DNA of 64,000 bases. It comes from Phyto melanocephala. Lineage: Eukaryota > Arthropoda > Insecta > Diptera > Rhinophoridae. This document shows positions 47,905 to 60,935 of the stretch, piece after piece; the stretch's first letter is position 1; each line of letters opens with the position of its first letter. The notes beneath the pieces are model-generated. The model saw only the letters and a program-made list of their open reading frames with translations. It had not been told where the DNA came from and did not search any database. A program made the translations under genes and the position numbers. Location of the stretch: contig OW799237.1 of assembly GCA_941918925.1 (NCBI GenBank), positions 14,055,201-14,119,200 on the forward strand, given 5' to 3'.

Positions 47905-48426
47905 AAGGATGGTTAAATTTTAAGGGCCGATGTTGAATGTGAACCACACCAAACGTCAAGTTTTTTTCTGCATTTCATTTGACATTCCTCAATTTCAGAC
48001 TAACTCAATTTGAACCATGTAAAGATACACAATCGAGCAACGCGTTAAAGTTATTCAGGCTTATTATGAAAATGGGCGTTCAAATCAAAATGCGCAACAA
48101 TTGAACCTCTCACGCTCGTCGTTAATAAACATTATGCATAAAGTCTTGCATTTACACTCTTACAAGGTGCAATTGACTCAAGAACTAAAGCCTCTTGATG
48201 AGATAATTAACGGTTAATTAACATTAACGGCATAGAATCTAAATTCTGCCTCAGCGTCATCGATAAATTGAACTACCGGATAGAGGTATGCCGTCGAGGT
48301 CGCGGCCGACATTTGGCCGATATTCAATACAAATTTGAACCATGCCAATATTATTATAATAAAAAGAATTGAAAATAATTTCCTAAATATTGTATGTTTT
48401 ATTCAAAATCAACATCGGCCACCCTT
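47905..48426 (+). mobile_element. Mariner element F, 522-bp deletion derivative
   Basis: The left end AAGGATGG with GGCCGATGTTGAATGTG, and the right end read inward as AAGGGTGGCCGATGTTGATTTTG, are inverted repeats. The left one has an extra TTAAATTTTAAGG inserted. TA flanks both sides (47903-47904, 48427-48428). The interior has the N-terminal domain in broken frames (YTIEQRVKVIQAYYENGRSN, NAQQLNLSRSSL, LHSYKVQLTQELKP), then short sequence and the right end. The catalytic core is absent. Confidence 0.8.
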
Positions 48427-49809
48427 TATTTTGTTACAACTGACAGAAATTTCTTTGTTTTTCAAAAACATTTGTTATTAATTAAAAAATATAAATTAAT
48501 TATTTAATTATATAATTCAAATTTAAAAACAATTTTAATAGTCAATTAATTAAACAGTTTTAAGAAATATTTTTTTCTGTAAAGGAAAAATTGTTAATAA
48601 AGAAAAAATTTTGTCGAACGTAGTGCATATTACAGGATAAAAATTTTTTAAAAATACATTTTTAAGACAAAAGTTTATTAAAAATTTTATTTTAAATAAA
48701 GAATTATCAAAACATTTAGGTTTTAGACTTTGAGATATTTTTCTTATCATTATTCTTCCTTCCATTACAGTTCATTACACTGTAACAAAACGTCAGTAGT
48801 ATTTCATGTTTGTTGTATCTTTTTTTTGTTTTTTAATAATGACTTTACTTTTGTTGTATTTCATAACATATTTACCATAGTCTTTGTTACATATGCCATA
48901 ATAATGCATGTTAACCAACAGTTACATTATATATCATCGTATGCCAGTATCAGAACATTTGTATGAGTGTGTCTGTTTATTTTCACTAGGATGTCACAGT
49001 AAAAGTAGTAAAACAGTAACAAAGAAATAACAAGCAGCATCTAAAGTTTTTTAAGCTGCTTTTTGTATTGTAACTTAATTAAGTGTAGTTGACAGTAAGT
49101 CAACAGCAGAAGATGACACAGAAGAAGTATAGGAAGAAAGAGCTTGAGTTTTTGGGAGAAAGTAGATAGATGTACACTCATGACTTTGATGTTTTGTGTG
49201 GTGAAATTGAAAAGACTTTAAAGAATGAACAATTTAATTGATTTTTGCTAATGATAAAAATAAAATAAAAGAAGATAAATTAAATAGATTGTCTAGAAAG
49301 CTTTTGATAAAAAGTGAATGTTTGTATTTTTAAAAAGATAAAATAGATTAAAGCAATTTAGTTTGACTTTTCTTATATATATGTACGTTATTATAACCTA
49401 CACCATAGTAGGAATGTCATTATGGGTTTTTGCTAGTGCTTGTAATTTAAAATATATCGTTTATTTGTTTCTTAGAATATTAGTGGAAAGTAAAACTTTA
49501 TGGTATGTTTGAAACTATTTTTTCCAGATGTTACAATTTAAGCCTAATATGCAAATTTGTTTTGAATTTCAGGCTATCATTAGGAGTAAGTGCAAAAAAA
49601 AAACAACAATTCATGTACAACAATTTTTCAAAAACTTTCTGTTTAATTGTACGTATGCAGCTGAAAATAATTATTACAGAAATTTTGAAATTTAATGCTT
49701 TAACCCTTAGCGGACCCTTGTTTTCATCAACCAAAACAAAATTAATGTTTTGAAAAATTTTAAGAATTTTTTTTCATTTGTTTAAATAATAATAAAGTTT
49801 TTATATTGA
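48427..49809. other. AT-rich noncoding, nothing recognised
   Basis: Several short ORFs on both strands (48550-48765, 48730-48966, 49505-49753) show biased composition and no family resemblance. Confidence 0.5.
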
Positions 49810-50875
49810 ATTTTAAAGAAAACATGTTCCCCTATGGCAGTGATTACGGGTCATTACTATTTTCATATTATTTTTAACTTTTTCACAGAGATGTGACTGT
49901 CTCTCACTGATGATTAGTTCGATCTTGGATTCGAGCTCAGGCATTATTTCTGGTTTATTCGCATAAGCCTGAGATCTTACGAAATTGCAAGGAAAATATT
50001 GCATGATCCTGGTGGCCAGGTGACTTTAGAATTTCTTGAGTTAAGTTGTTCTGTTGTTTTATGCGCGCTCCAATTAATGGATTATTTCAGAAGCGGTGTG
50101 GCAGTTGGGGCAATACCACATGCCAACAAAATCTCTGTTATAATGCTTCTTTAATGAATACTATCAACACAATTTCAGCCCCATTTTCAAAAAAGTAAGT
50201 AAGTATAAGTTGATCGTTGATCATGGACTGCATGAGAATTTTGTGAGCTCAAAATTTTTTGTATTCGCAAAGTCATTCAGATGAAAATGTATTTTAGTGG
50301 AGAAGATGAATTTTTTTTAAAAAAATTGGCATTGGTTTAACATTGTCTCATTACCTATGGAACGAATTGCTGGTGCTTTTTATGGTCTGCTGGTTCGAAC
50401 TCCTAGGTAAACTAAATTTCGTAAGCATGAATTTAAGGTTTTTTTTTTTATCAAAATTTGCTTTGTAGCGCTTGGTGAAATTTAAAGTTGTTGAGAATGA
50501 TGGCGAATTGATGATTTAACGTTTTCGGCGACACTTTTCTTAACAGCACCAATGCTTTTAAGGGATCGATCGAAAAACAGAAGCCGCAAAAATCTTAATG
50601 TCCATAACCGGTCGGTGTTTGACCACTATTCAAATGGTTGACACATTTATTGAATTTTCTCAATATAAAATGCTTCGTAATTTGCGAAAGGTTTAAGCAT
50701 TAGTTTGTAATATGTTTTCTCATTTACAATACGTTGTTATTTTGTAAAACGTTCCATTTTAAATAATCGGTCTCGGTGTGAAAGCTGCCTAATTTATGAG
50801 GTGCCACTTGCATAAAAAAATTAAAATAAATTTCAAGAGCGCCTGCATACTGAGACACCCTTTAAGAGCAAAATT
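49810..50875 (-). pseudogene. Mariner element G, DD41D-like, nearly full length but decayed
   Basis: On the minus strand the right edge (AAAGGGTGTCTCAGTATG from about 50870) is a mariner terminus. Broken frames then give MERFTKQQRIVNEK (near 50760), VAENVKSSIRHHSQQL (second helix-turn-helix), WPPGSCN (third block, last Asp lost), and YANKPEIMPELESKIELI to HLCEKVKNN (ORF 50004-49813). The matching terminus at the left side could not be found. Numerous indels rule out function. Confidence 0.7.
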
Positions 50876-50939
50876 TTCTGTTTATTTTTTCATGTAAAAA
50901 CAAATAATAGATTTCGTGCCTGAATTTCAGATAGAGCTG

Positions 50940-51440
50940 CATACACAAAGGCATATTAGGAGTGGAAAATACTTAACTATTTTGGAGGTTTAAAAATAAA
51001 CTTAAAGTTTGGGTGATGGATGAACACGTCATGAAGTAGCAAAATTTTGCTGTCGGTATGGCGACAAACGTGCATGAGATGGTTGACCCAACTCTTGAGA
51101 AATCGAAGAAAATTTTAAAAGAAACAAGACCAGTTTTTAGAAGATAAATTGGTGTTTTAATAGATAACACAAAACTCACTTAGTTAGAATGGGACTATTG
51201 GATAGAATAACATACAGAGCTTGTGAGAAAGAAGATGATACATTGAATCTTTAACTTTGCCAGTGCCCTGCGGTTAAGCGTATTAGATACATAAGCATTG
51301 ATATGGTTAATATACAGAATTTGGAATATCCTTGATCTTCGTGCTGGAAATACATAAGAAATTATATTGGAAGAATGGGTTTTTTTTAGTTAAGTTATTT
51401 TATTGAATTAGGTTTATGATTTATTTGGGGAAACTTCATT
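50940..51440 (+). pseudogene. I/Jockey-type LINE relic, C-terminal part
   Basis: Pieces WVMDEHVM, FAVGMATNVHEMVDPTLEKS and ITYRACEKEDDTLNL, then CQCPAVKRIRYISIDMVNIQ, align in order with 37300-37600. The block is the C-x2-C..E......C.CPA..R end of the same LINE family. An in-frame stop splits the cysteine motif. Confidence 0.65.
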
Positions 51441-53019
51441 AGAGCGTGCATACGTGTTTGGGATTTTTTTTAGTTTTGTGGATTTTTTTATATGGAAGAA
51501 AAAAAAAAATAGTTATCATTTCCTTTTGCTTTATGGTTACTTTAGTTGGGCATTTTCCAAAAAATAATAAAACATTTTAAAAATTTACTAGCGCCAACTA
51601 TTGATAGTAACCACAAGTGCGATGTCTTTTAAAAAAATTACGCATGTGCCTTTTAAAGTAATAAAAGCTAAGTATTACAATTATTAATAACAAATTTTTC
51701 ACTTTTACTAATCTTAAGCTGAAGATGTGAATACCCTTAATATTTTTAAAGAACTTTGATTTAAGAATGTTTTGGAAAAATTTCAAAAATCTGAAATAGA
51801 AAATTATCATGTAATGAATAAAACTAAATTTTATTTATACAATTTGTTTATGTTTAAATTTAAAAATCCCTCCTTAAATTCATCTCGAAGTATCCTTAAT
51901 TTAATCAAACAATTATATGGGCTATAAACTACCCTACAGTTTTAATAAATTTATTATTCATGTATTTAAATGAAATGATTTTATTCCCTTTGCATTATTT
52001 CTCTCCCTCGATGCCGTAGCAAATGAACTCTTAGCCAAAGATAGAATGTTGTCATGTTGCTGTTACACGTTAAAAGACAAGTTGAACAAATGAAATTCTA
52101 CCAAAAAACAACAACAATACTGTAACATCAACCAATATGCAAATATTGCAAAATGATGTGATATAGGTCTACTTTGTATGTATTTTATATGTGTATGTAT
52201 GTATGTATGTATGTATGTATATGTGTTTGTACATTACTGTGAACAAATAATCTTTGAAAATGAAGTAGGTGTGTTGGTTTTATTCTCTTTTTTTTTTAAA
52301 TCGCTTTCATAAAGAAGTGGAGAAAATAGAGTGAAACATAAAGAAATTTGAATAACAAATTACTGACAAGGATATGCCAAAATGAAAAAAAAAAATTAAA
52401 ATACATTTAAAGTTTAACGAGGATACAGATGTACATTGCCAACTTTCGTACTATTTTGCTAAGAACAAAATACTATGATGGCCATGATGACCATGATGAT
52501 TTCAGACATTGAATGTATCACTGGCTGGTGCTTATAAATATTTAAAAATTTTAAAAAGGTAATAACATTTTGGTTTAATGAATACTCATTTTTACTGCTT
52601 TCAACTTTTTTCTCATCATCGCCATTAATACCATCATCGTCAGCATGGTCTCTGTTTTTGCCCATTTTTGTTATTTGTTTCAACCGGTTTTAAGCAGAGT
52701 GACCATAAAGAAGCCACCATACATGTATTACTATTTATGCTCACATTATAATAAACTCACTTACTCACACTTGCATATGTGTGCTTATGGCGTTTGCATA
52801 CCCATATCATTACTGGTGGTGACGAGGCCTTTAGTTTGTCATTCCGTGTGTTACATAAAAAATAAATATCGAAAACCATATAAATATATGCACATATATT
52901 TTGAATTCCTTTTTGCCTAGTGATTTTAACGCTACCGATAGCCCGCGTCACCAAAGACATTTGCTATAGAAAAAAAATTTTCACATTTCCTACTAGTGAT
53001 TGGCGGCCCTATGTTCCAC
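51441..53019. other. Noncoding; (ATGT)n microsatellite near 52190-52222
   Basis: No gene. One AACCGGTT lies at 52682-52689. The minus-strand ORF at 52459-52683 contains a GAT-rich low-complexity run and is not accepted. Confidence 0.5.
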
Positions 53020-53570
53020 TGGGAATTAAAGGATTAAATATTGTCTACAATTCTCTTTCAGATTAAGATTCCTAATAGCATCAACATTAAATGTGTGTCT
53101 GTCTGGGATCTTTAATCTTCCTATAGCCATTTCTGGACATGTGCATTCTACATGCATTGTTGCTACTGCATCCTTCAGAAAAATTCTTGTTCTCAATTTG
53201 CATAATTTCAAATGATATTTGAAACTTCCATTTCCACTAATCAGTGCAGTTATTCAGTTCACAAAAGGTTGCCTCATATCCCCTTTTCGCAAGTTCATCG
53301 GCCGCTTTATTCCTAGTTATGGCTAAGTTTCCCTTAAGGCATATCAGAATCAATTAATTTGTAGAAGCATACCTATTGAGCTTTAGGTTATACTCAAGCA
53401 CATCCATTTGCCACGCGTTTTGTTTTTTAACAGACTAGTTGTAAAGTGAAAAGGGAATTGCATTTCCTTATCACATACACGTCAGCAGATAACAATAACT
53501 TAGACATCTCCGCCAGATAGAAGACATATTCCCCTCAAGGGTGCAGTGTTAGGCTATCTCAAAAGAATAT
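53020..53570 (-). pseudogene. LINE relic, end of RNase H domain
   Basis: The minus strand reads ITRNKAADELAKRGYEATFCELNN near 53230-53330, matching the final (G)N..AD.LA..G motif of LINE RNase H domains. An open piece follows (53211-53026, MKLCKLRTRIFLKDAVATMH, then CTCPEMAIGRLKIPDRHTFN). Sequence up to 53570 on the same strand is probably the preceding part of the domain, too decayed to align. Confidence 0.55.
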
Positions 53571-54996
53571 ACAAGAGCACTCACCCCTTTGCAATTTAAT
53601 TTTCTGCACTTCTTAAGTTTATAAGAAATAGATTCGCAATACTTTTTTCCGAAAATTCCGAAGTGATTTAAAATATTTTTTTTTGCAGTTGCAGGTGTAA
53701 AAAGGTACATATAAGTACATCATTTTAACTTAATACGTAGATATATCTATTAAAATCAGTTTTTATTTAAAAAAATTAATTGCAAAAAATGCTTTTAAAA
53801 AATCCTTTAATTCCCTCTAACAGCTAGAATACATTTTTAATCGTGATGGACATATCGAAATCGTTAGATATTCATCAAGTTAACAACGATGTTAAAAAAT
53901 GTGTAATCAAATGTATAACTTATAGACTCACTTTTTAATTTTCGCTAATAAAATTTAAAAGAAATATATTAAAAAATTGTGTGCAATTTATGTTTAATGC
54001 AGGGTATTAAAAATTCGCCACAGGCGAGTATATCGCATTCTGATTTGGTGTGACTGTTAGTGCATATTTTGTTTGTATGGAAATGAGAAAACATATTAAA
54101 AAAGAGGAACTGCATTTATTCATTGTAAGCATTGGGGATTTAATAATGAAAAATACGCGCTGGGGTATTAAAAAGGCAACAAATAGACTTTTGGTTAAAA
54201 GAAGAGCGAGAGAGAGAGAGAGAAAAACAAAAGAAAAAATTAAATAACAAAGAGTTGTTTAACATTTAAATAAAACGAGGTTGGGAAACTAAGGATTTTA
54301 TAATTAAAATTAAAAAGCGTAGAGTTATGAAATTTTTGGCGATAATGAAACAAGAACAGTAATCTCTAATTCATATTATTTTCAGTATTAATCTTTCAGT
54401 TTACAAACGATAAATTAGTTAAGAATTTTCATAATTTGATTACCTTTAGTTTAGAATATATTATAAAATAGACTACAAAAAACGGATATTTTATTTCTAT
54501 TTGTTATGTTTCAAATTTCTTAATTAATTAGTTTATTTAAATAATAACTACATTCTCAAAGGTAGAAAAGACAATTAATTGTTTATGGGTAAATTGAAAT
54601 CAACTTTCCACTACTTCTAAAACATCAGGTGATAATTATTTTCAATGTACCATTATTGTTAAAAAATTGTCTGTAGAAGATTAGCTAAATCAATATTTGA
54701 AGAATTTTAAAATTAATAGAAAAAATGTTTAAAAAAATATAAAGAAAAATAATATTAAAAAAAATCTTAAAAGCCACCAAAAATCACATTTACATGTCAA
54801 GTCTTTCAAGTGTCCCAAATTATTAAGAATGTCTCAGTGAGAAAGCACTTTTAAAGTGTATTTTTTTCGTGCAAATGGCAACTCTAAATTTTGACGTTGG
54901 TACATATATTTCGCCCGATTATTTAAAAAGGAGTGCATTACAATATAACAAGACGTTATAATTTGAATGTTCTGAGTAATACATTTATAAATATAT
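53571..54996. other. AT-rich noncoding, nothing recognised
   Basis: The plus-strand ORF at 54050-54247 ends in an RERERE run from a GAGA microsatellite and is not convincing. Confidence 0.5.
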
Positions 54997-55528
54997 TGTT
55001 ACAGATTTATTTTTAAATATATTAATTTACATTATAATTTATTTTAGTTGTAGTAGTTTAAGTTACTGTAGTTTTATTTATATTAGTTTACTTTGCTGAT
55101 TGTTCGAACATGATATTAAGTTGTTATTATGTGTAGCATACTTTTAGGCACTTATATTATTCCTGCCTAGTACTTAACGTCTTAATTTAAATGTAACGGT
55201 TTTCGAATGTACTAGAATTTACATACGAGAACTTTGTCAAATGTTACCGAACACCACTATGTTACTATAAATAGCCGAACAACACAGCTAACATGATCAG
55301 TATTACAATAGAGCTTGTAAAGTGTGTATCAAAGTGAGTTTGATAATAAAAGTGTATAACCATAAGTGTAATAAGTAAAGCGATATAAAAACAATATCTG
55401 AGTGTATTTAAATAAATAAAGTGCTCTTAGTTTTATAACTAATTTCAACTGTTTTTGATTGCAATAAAAGAACTCAAAGTTTATTTAAAGGAAATAATCC
55501 AACATTTATAAAAGGTATAAACGTAACA
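54997..55528 (+). mobile_element. Solo LTR of a retrotransposon, 532 bp
   Basis: The sequence begins TGTTACAG and ends CGTAACA, giving TG..CA termini with a TGTTA/TAACA inverted end. ATAT before it and ATGT after it may be a 4-bp target duplication with one change. A promoter-like ACTATAAATAGCCG lies at about 55265, with a likely start near ACAGCTAACATGATCAGT, and AATAAA signals follow downstream. This is the layout of a retrotransposon LTR. No primer-binding site or gag/pol sequence adjoins it, so it is solo. Confidence 0.65.
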
Positions 55529-55639
55529 ATGTCATAGCTGCTATTTTTATAAAGTTTTAATATTTGTAGATTTTTTTATTGTTTTAACAGTTTTCAAACC
55601 TATCTGAGTCTAGAGAAAGTGCACCAACCGAAGACTGAT

Positions 55640-56135
55640 CAAAAAAATGCTAAGAAAGTCGGCTTTTAACAGTAAGATGTACAGGAATCAACGTGCTAGT
55701 CGGTCTTTTAAACAAATTGCTATTGTAAACGACAGTGTCTTTCAAAACCCACAACATCAATTCGTCATCTTTCTCAACAACTCTAAAATTCAGGAATTAT
55801 TTATGTGTACATTTAAAATTCAGCTTATTCAGAAGCTAAGCCCTGTAGTACAAGGAAAGTGCCGGCAATAAGTTTAATGTGTAATAAAGCAAAGAGAAAT
55901 CAATTAAAAAATTCATCTTCTCGGTTATAGAGCATTTTTGTTTAAAATAACTTTATTAATATACAAAATTGTCTTATTCGATTGTTGCTTACTTTTTTGA
56001 AGGTGAGGACGGAATAGCTGTGACTGTGAATGGTATTCGTTACAAAAACATGATAACGTTTCTTTTGACCTCAACTGGAGGGCATGGTTCTGAACGACAT
56101 GTGGTTTTAACAATACGGCACCATGCATGAAACAA
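55640..56135 (+). pseudogene. Mariner relic H, DD41D-like, internal deletion
   Basis: The plus strand gives, in shifting frames, NDSVFQNPQHQF (also readable as PTTSIRHLSQQL), FKIQLIQKLSP near 55830, then FFEGEDGIAVTVNGIRYKNM near 56000 and PQLEGMVLNDMWF. These correspond to the second helix-turn-helix, the linker and the second catalytic block (FQQDGA) of a mariner. Ends were not found. The ORF at 55647-55871 is one of these broken frames. Confidence 0.65.
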
Positions 56136-58280
56136 TCTATTTATTGAAACAAATTTTTTGGAAAGTTTAATATGTTTTCTTATATGGATTTTTTTGCGCA
56201 TTTTATATTTTTTTGATAGAGATTTTATCCGTTTTACCCTTTTTCACTAAACCCTTGATGCTTCATTTTAAAAATGCCAACACTGGTATTTATCGCTTAT
56301 AAATGCGGACTTAAATAATTACTTACTTTTATAGCAATAAAAAAGTACTTGATTTTAATAACCTAAATAACCTATTAATAGTATTGCCTTACAGAAGTCT
56401 TTCGGTTCCTTTATGGACAAAAATAAGGTTCTGTTATTCGGCGATCCGTTAATTTGAAATATCGTCTTCACTCTGCTAATGAAATGCTTTGATTTGTAAT
56501 AATACTTATACTCTAAGCGCGTTAAACTAAATGAGAATTATAAAAATTATTTATTTTAAAGACTTCTATCAAATTTCACAATTAAAAATTGTATTGTGTA
56601 TATCTCTAAACAAATTTATAAAAAAAAATTAGTTTCTATGTATCACATTATAAATCAATTCATTACCAAAGTACTTCTTAGTAAGACAGACGATATGTAT
56701 GTTGTTTAGCAAGAGCAAGTCAGTACCTAGTTTTTGCTGATTTTTGACGTATTTTTACTTTGTTTACCTTAAGTTCTTAAGTTGACATTAATAATAATTT
56801 AAACGTTTTTTTCAGATACCTCTTTTTAATACCAACCTCGTTTAAGGCGATTAAAAATTATGGCTCTTTATAAATACAACTGCATGCACAACACTTGCCA
56901 TTGCATAGTAGGTTCATAGGTGTGAGAGTGCGTATATACGCGTACATATTTTTATTTAAAAGATCATTGCATTTAAAAGGTTTATTAAAGTTTTATGTGT
57001 AAGTAATATTCATTGCCTTTGTTTGGCGCTTTTATTTCACTTTTAACCTTCCACATTCATTGGCATAAATAGCACAAAATGAAACATTTTTAGTTCTTGG
57101 TATTTTGTTTCATTTGATATTGAAAATTATGAAAAGCCATAAATTATAGTTAATTTTAATATGCTGCCATTTCTTTTGCAAGTTTTTCTATAAATAACTA
57201 CATAAAAAAATTTGTTTGTGTGTGTTGGCATATACATTTGTTACGTACATGTGTATGCAATGTTGTGTTGTATTTGTTTTAGTCTCTATATAGTTATACA
57301 TTTGTAAATAATAATAGTTATAAATTGTAATGTTAGTAGTTGTATTTATGTTGCACAGTGGGTGCATTTTAAATAAGGAAAATAAAAATACATGTTAGTT
57401 GAAAAATATATACAAACAGGATCTACACCTGTGTTATATTTTAGTCAAATTGTATTTAAATTGTATTTAAAATCCCCACTGTGTATTGTTCGTCGCAAAA
57501 GAAATTTATTTTATGGGTCTTTTGCTTGCCTGGTTGTTTGGTCTTTAGCTTCAGTTTAGTAGTTAGTTGTAATATTATGTTGAAAAAATAAGGTCTTTAT
57601 AATTAAACAGTGGTGACAAAAGAGGACTTTTTGAACAAAAATTATAAATATTTCTTTAACTCTATTAAAGGAAGAGTCAGAAAAAACTTATACACATTAG
57701 ACCTGCAGAAACTTATCCTTGATTCGACAAGTTATTATTTTTAGATATTTTTTTTCGAAGTCATTTATTTTCAACTGTAATTCCGGTTAAAACAGACAGC
57801 AAAAAAAAAGTACATGCAAAAATAATTAAAACTTTTCAAAAAATTCAATATGGACTGGAAAAATTATCCTTGATTGGTATTCAAGCAATATTGTCAATTT
57901 GTGCCACGGGTGGCAAATCCACATAACTGTCCAGAGGTTCGGCCTGTGGAAAGGTATTGTTGGGCTTTTATAAGAAAAAACATTTAAGAACCGCATGACA
58001 TGTCCGAGTTAAAGTGTAAATGAACCACTTCGTCCAGAACGGTAAGGGAAGCAATAATAAAATCATATTGTTAAATAAATTTGTACAATATTTAAATAAT
58101 TTTGCGTATTTTTAAGAATTTTTATATTAAACAGTTCAATATTTATTTAACTTAAAACATGCATATATTTTTCCAAGCTTACTCTCTACATTGTTAATGG
58201 CCAATTTTTCCACAAAAAAATTAGCCAAGTACAATTTAGTCTATATAAGGTTTAAATATTTAAAAGGACTTACATATGGT
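56136..58280. other. AT-rich noncoding, nothing recognised
   Basis: Short TG/CA-type tracts and A/T runs; no ORF or element ends supported. Confidence 0.5.
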
Positions 58281-58423
58281 GTATTCACAAAAAGTCATGA
58301 GTGTCGTATTGTCATAATGTCACAATTTCGCAAATATGTTTAAAGCAATGAAAAACTGTTTAAACCCTTTTGAAAAAGTTAAAACAATATGGCAATACGA
58401 CACTTAGGACAACTTGTGAATTC
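58281..58423. mobile_element. 143-bp MITE with roughly 38-bp inverted ends
   Basis: GTATTCACAAAAAGTC..GAGTGTCGTATTG at the left (58281-58318) is mirrored by CAATACGACACTTAG..CAACTTGTGAATTC at the right (ending 58423). The arms match at about four of five positions. The central 60 bases are AT-rich. Superfamily is unclear. Confidence 0.65.
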
Positions 58424-60289
58424 AACAATTAATTTAATATTTTATGAAATATTGAACCGTTTTTTAGCAATATCAGTCTTCGTATTTCACTGTTTCCTCT
58501 TCTTTAAGAAAAAGTGTCTGTTTGTCTATAAATAATATTTTTCTTAGCTGCTACATGTCTTACTTGGCTGTTTGTATTTGTATGCATTTGCTTATGCAGC
58601 AATACAAAACTTTTGCTGCTTCATTGTGTTGCAATAAATTGTTTGCCATGCTCTGAATTATGAAAATTCCTACGATGCAACAAAACACACAGCTGCATAA
58701 CAGCCAACACCAAGGAACAACAACAGCAACAACCCAGCTCTACAATAATTTTTCCATTCTTGGCTATAGCGCCTTAAACTCTACTATATTTTATGTAAAA
58801 TTCTTATGTTGTTGCTTTGTTGCACTAAATATTTTTAATTCTTGTTACGTTAGGAATGAATGAATGAAGTTATGTAAAGAGGTGCTTGTGTTTAAATTAA
58901 ATTTCTAAGCAGAGTTAAATAATATTAGCTAGAAAAGTGTAAGAGAGTTGTTGTCATATTTGAACAAGAATTATTTTAACTTTTATATTTAAAACTTGCT
59001 AAATTTTCGCTGTTGCTTTAATTGTATCGTTAATGTGTCTTGTTCATATAAAAAGCAAGGAACAGCGATATATTTGGCTGTGCCGAATTTTATCCCCCCT
59101 TCACAAAAGTGTAGATATGCAACTATAAAAGCAAGTTGTTTGTGACACAGATTTTCTTAAATATGTCTCTGTTTTAGACTTGCTCAATTGTTGCTGTTGT
59201 TGATTTATGGCATTTCATCATGTACATAAGTATATACTTGTTGAGAGAAACCATGTTCGTGCAACGTACAGTGGATAAACGAAAAACATTGTAATTTCAG
59301 CAACACAGCCTATAAAGTCTGCTTTACATATATTCGTATATATGTGTAAGATTAAAAAATGTAACAACTAAAACAAAATCCCACACAGTTTGTAGCATCA
59401 TGAAAATACATACATACACACACATATATATACGTGAGTATCTATAAGCGATCGCGTACTGTTATTGTCGTTGTTTTAAACAAATTTCGTTGTTACAATC
59501 TTAATAAAATGTTGATATTTTTGCCAATATCTTTAACAATATCCTTGCCGATATCTTTATTAGTAATTGACCGATTCAACCAATATTTTCCATTAATATT
59601 CGTATATGCATATCTTACAGTGACATTCAACAAACGAGTCAAACGAATCTAGAAGCTGCAAAAATTGACCCTACGTGACCATAAGTTGGCAATTATATAT
59701 AACGAATATACAAAGTTCATCTGTCTGTCTTTCCACGACAATTTTGCAATTCAATTATTAACAAGTGGCAAATTTAAATATATTTCAATGGCATTTTGCG
59801 AATCTAAAATCTTTAACCTTTAGAAGCTTTAGATCTATATAAATGCCTCCCTAAATTTAACTTTAATGTTCCTTAAAATTAAATTTAAAAATTATTTGTT
59901 TGATATCACATTGGTCAATAAATATTTGGATTTACATACACAAATATTCGTCTCTCTAACTTCCACAGAAACATAGGAACTTAACTTCCGACAAAATTAA
60001 AGTTACGTCCATGTGCTTTCGAATTATAAAGAAAACTATAAGAGGAAAGACGTTAGTTGGCTTCATTTTGTAAAGCCATCTGAAGGTTTTTTTTTGTTAG
60101 AGTAAAATAATTAAGATAATACGTTCCTTGGTATTTATGAGAATCAGTCTATATATGATGCTGGTCACTCTATAAGATCCAATTTACTTAATTATTCAAA
60201 CTGGTTCTATAAATTGTTGTTATTCTTGGCCTACATAACATATGATCTGAAAACACGCTTTCTCTAGTTTGTAATATCAGGAATTTCCA
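58424..60289. other. Noncoding; truncated family T head at about 59050-59100
   Basis: GCAAGGAACAGCGATATATT, TTGGCTGTGCCGAA and TTTATCC..CCTTCAC near 59053-59104 are the head of a family T copy with nothing recognisable after it. The ORFs at 58660-58863 and 59434-59652 are low in complexity. Confidence 0.5.
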
Positions 60290-60930
60290 CATCTTCTTCT
60301 GGTCAATGCCTTTAGAGGAGTCTTGGTTTTATCCATCTACACTTTCCTAGATATTTGTTTTCCATAAGAAAGGCATTTTCTAGTCCTGCTAATCGGTGTA
60401 TTTTGGTGTATTAACGTCGGGATATAGCTTGTACAGCTCAAGGTTTTTTCTGCGTCTGTTCTTGCGGTTCACGCAGATGATCCCATAGATTTTATGAAGG
60501 ATCTTTCACTGCTTAATCCTTTGCCCAAATACCTATGCTATATAGAAGCTCATACTTGTGTTGTAAAGTTCAATTTTCGTCTTTTGAGCTAGAGCTCTGT
60601 TCTTCAGGATTATTTTTTTCCATAATAGTGCTTATATTTTTCTTTTTGGTGGTTCCGGGGTAAAAAGAAATTCGTCTACATCCTTGATGTTGCAACTGCC
60701 ACTCGGCATTATCTTGCTTTTTATTTGTCTTCTAGCAGTTGTCAGTATTATCTTGTCATTATCCTCTAACAAACCTACTAACAAAGCTATTTTAGAAAAC
60801 TCAATTTCGACTTTTAAAAAGCTCTTGTTACACCCTTCGTATTAATTGTACCCGTTTTATTAATCCTTTCGTTTTCCATATTTTTTCCATCAAGATGTTA
60901 CACAACAGGCTGTCAGCGAGTCTAAGACCT
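60290..60930 (-). pseudogene. Non-LTR retrotransposon relic, end of the reverse transcriptase ORF
   Basis: The minus strand reads ILKNRALAQKTKIELYNTSM (compare L.SRLLSRKTKIRLYKTLIRP), KILHKIYGIICVNRKN (compare KILR.IYGPV), and NLELYKLYPDVNTPKY (compare NHELY.LY.DPDIV). This is the same C-terminal LINE pattern as at 22.0-22.3 kb and runs in the standard order. Stops and frameshifts show it is dead. Confidence 0.65.
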
Positions 60931-60935
60931 TTTTA

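Noticed and set aside
52459..52683. 74-codon minus-strand ORF with a D-rich run
   Set aside because: The acidic run comes from a GAT/ATC repeat; nothing else supports a gene.
59700..59760. TCTGTCTGTC tract as a full family T copy
   Set aside because: Only a short tail-like match is present; the family end blocks do not follow in order.
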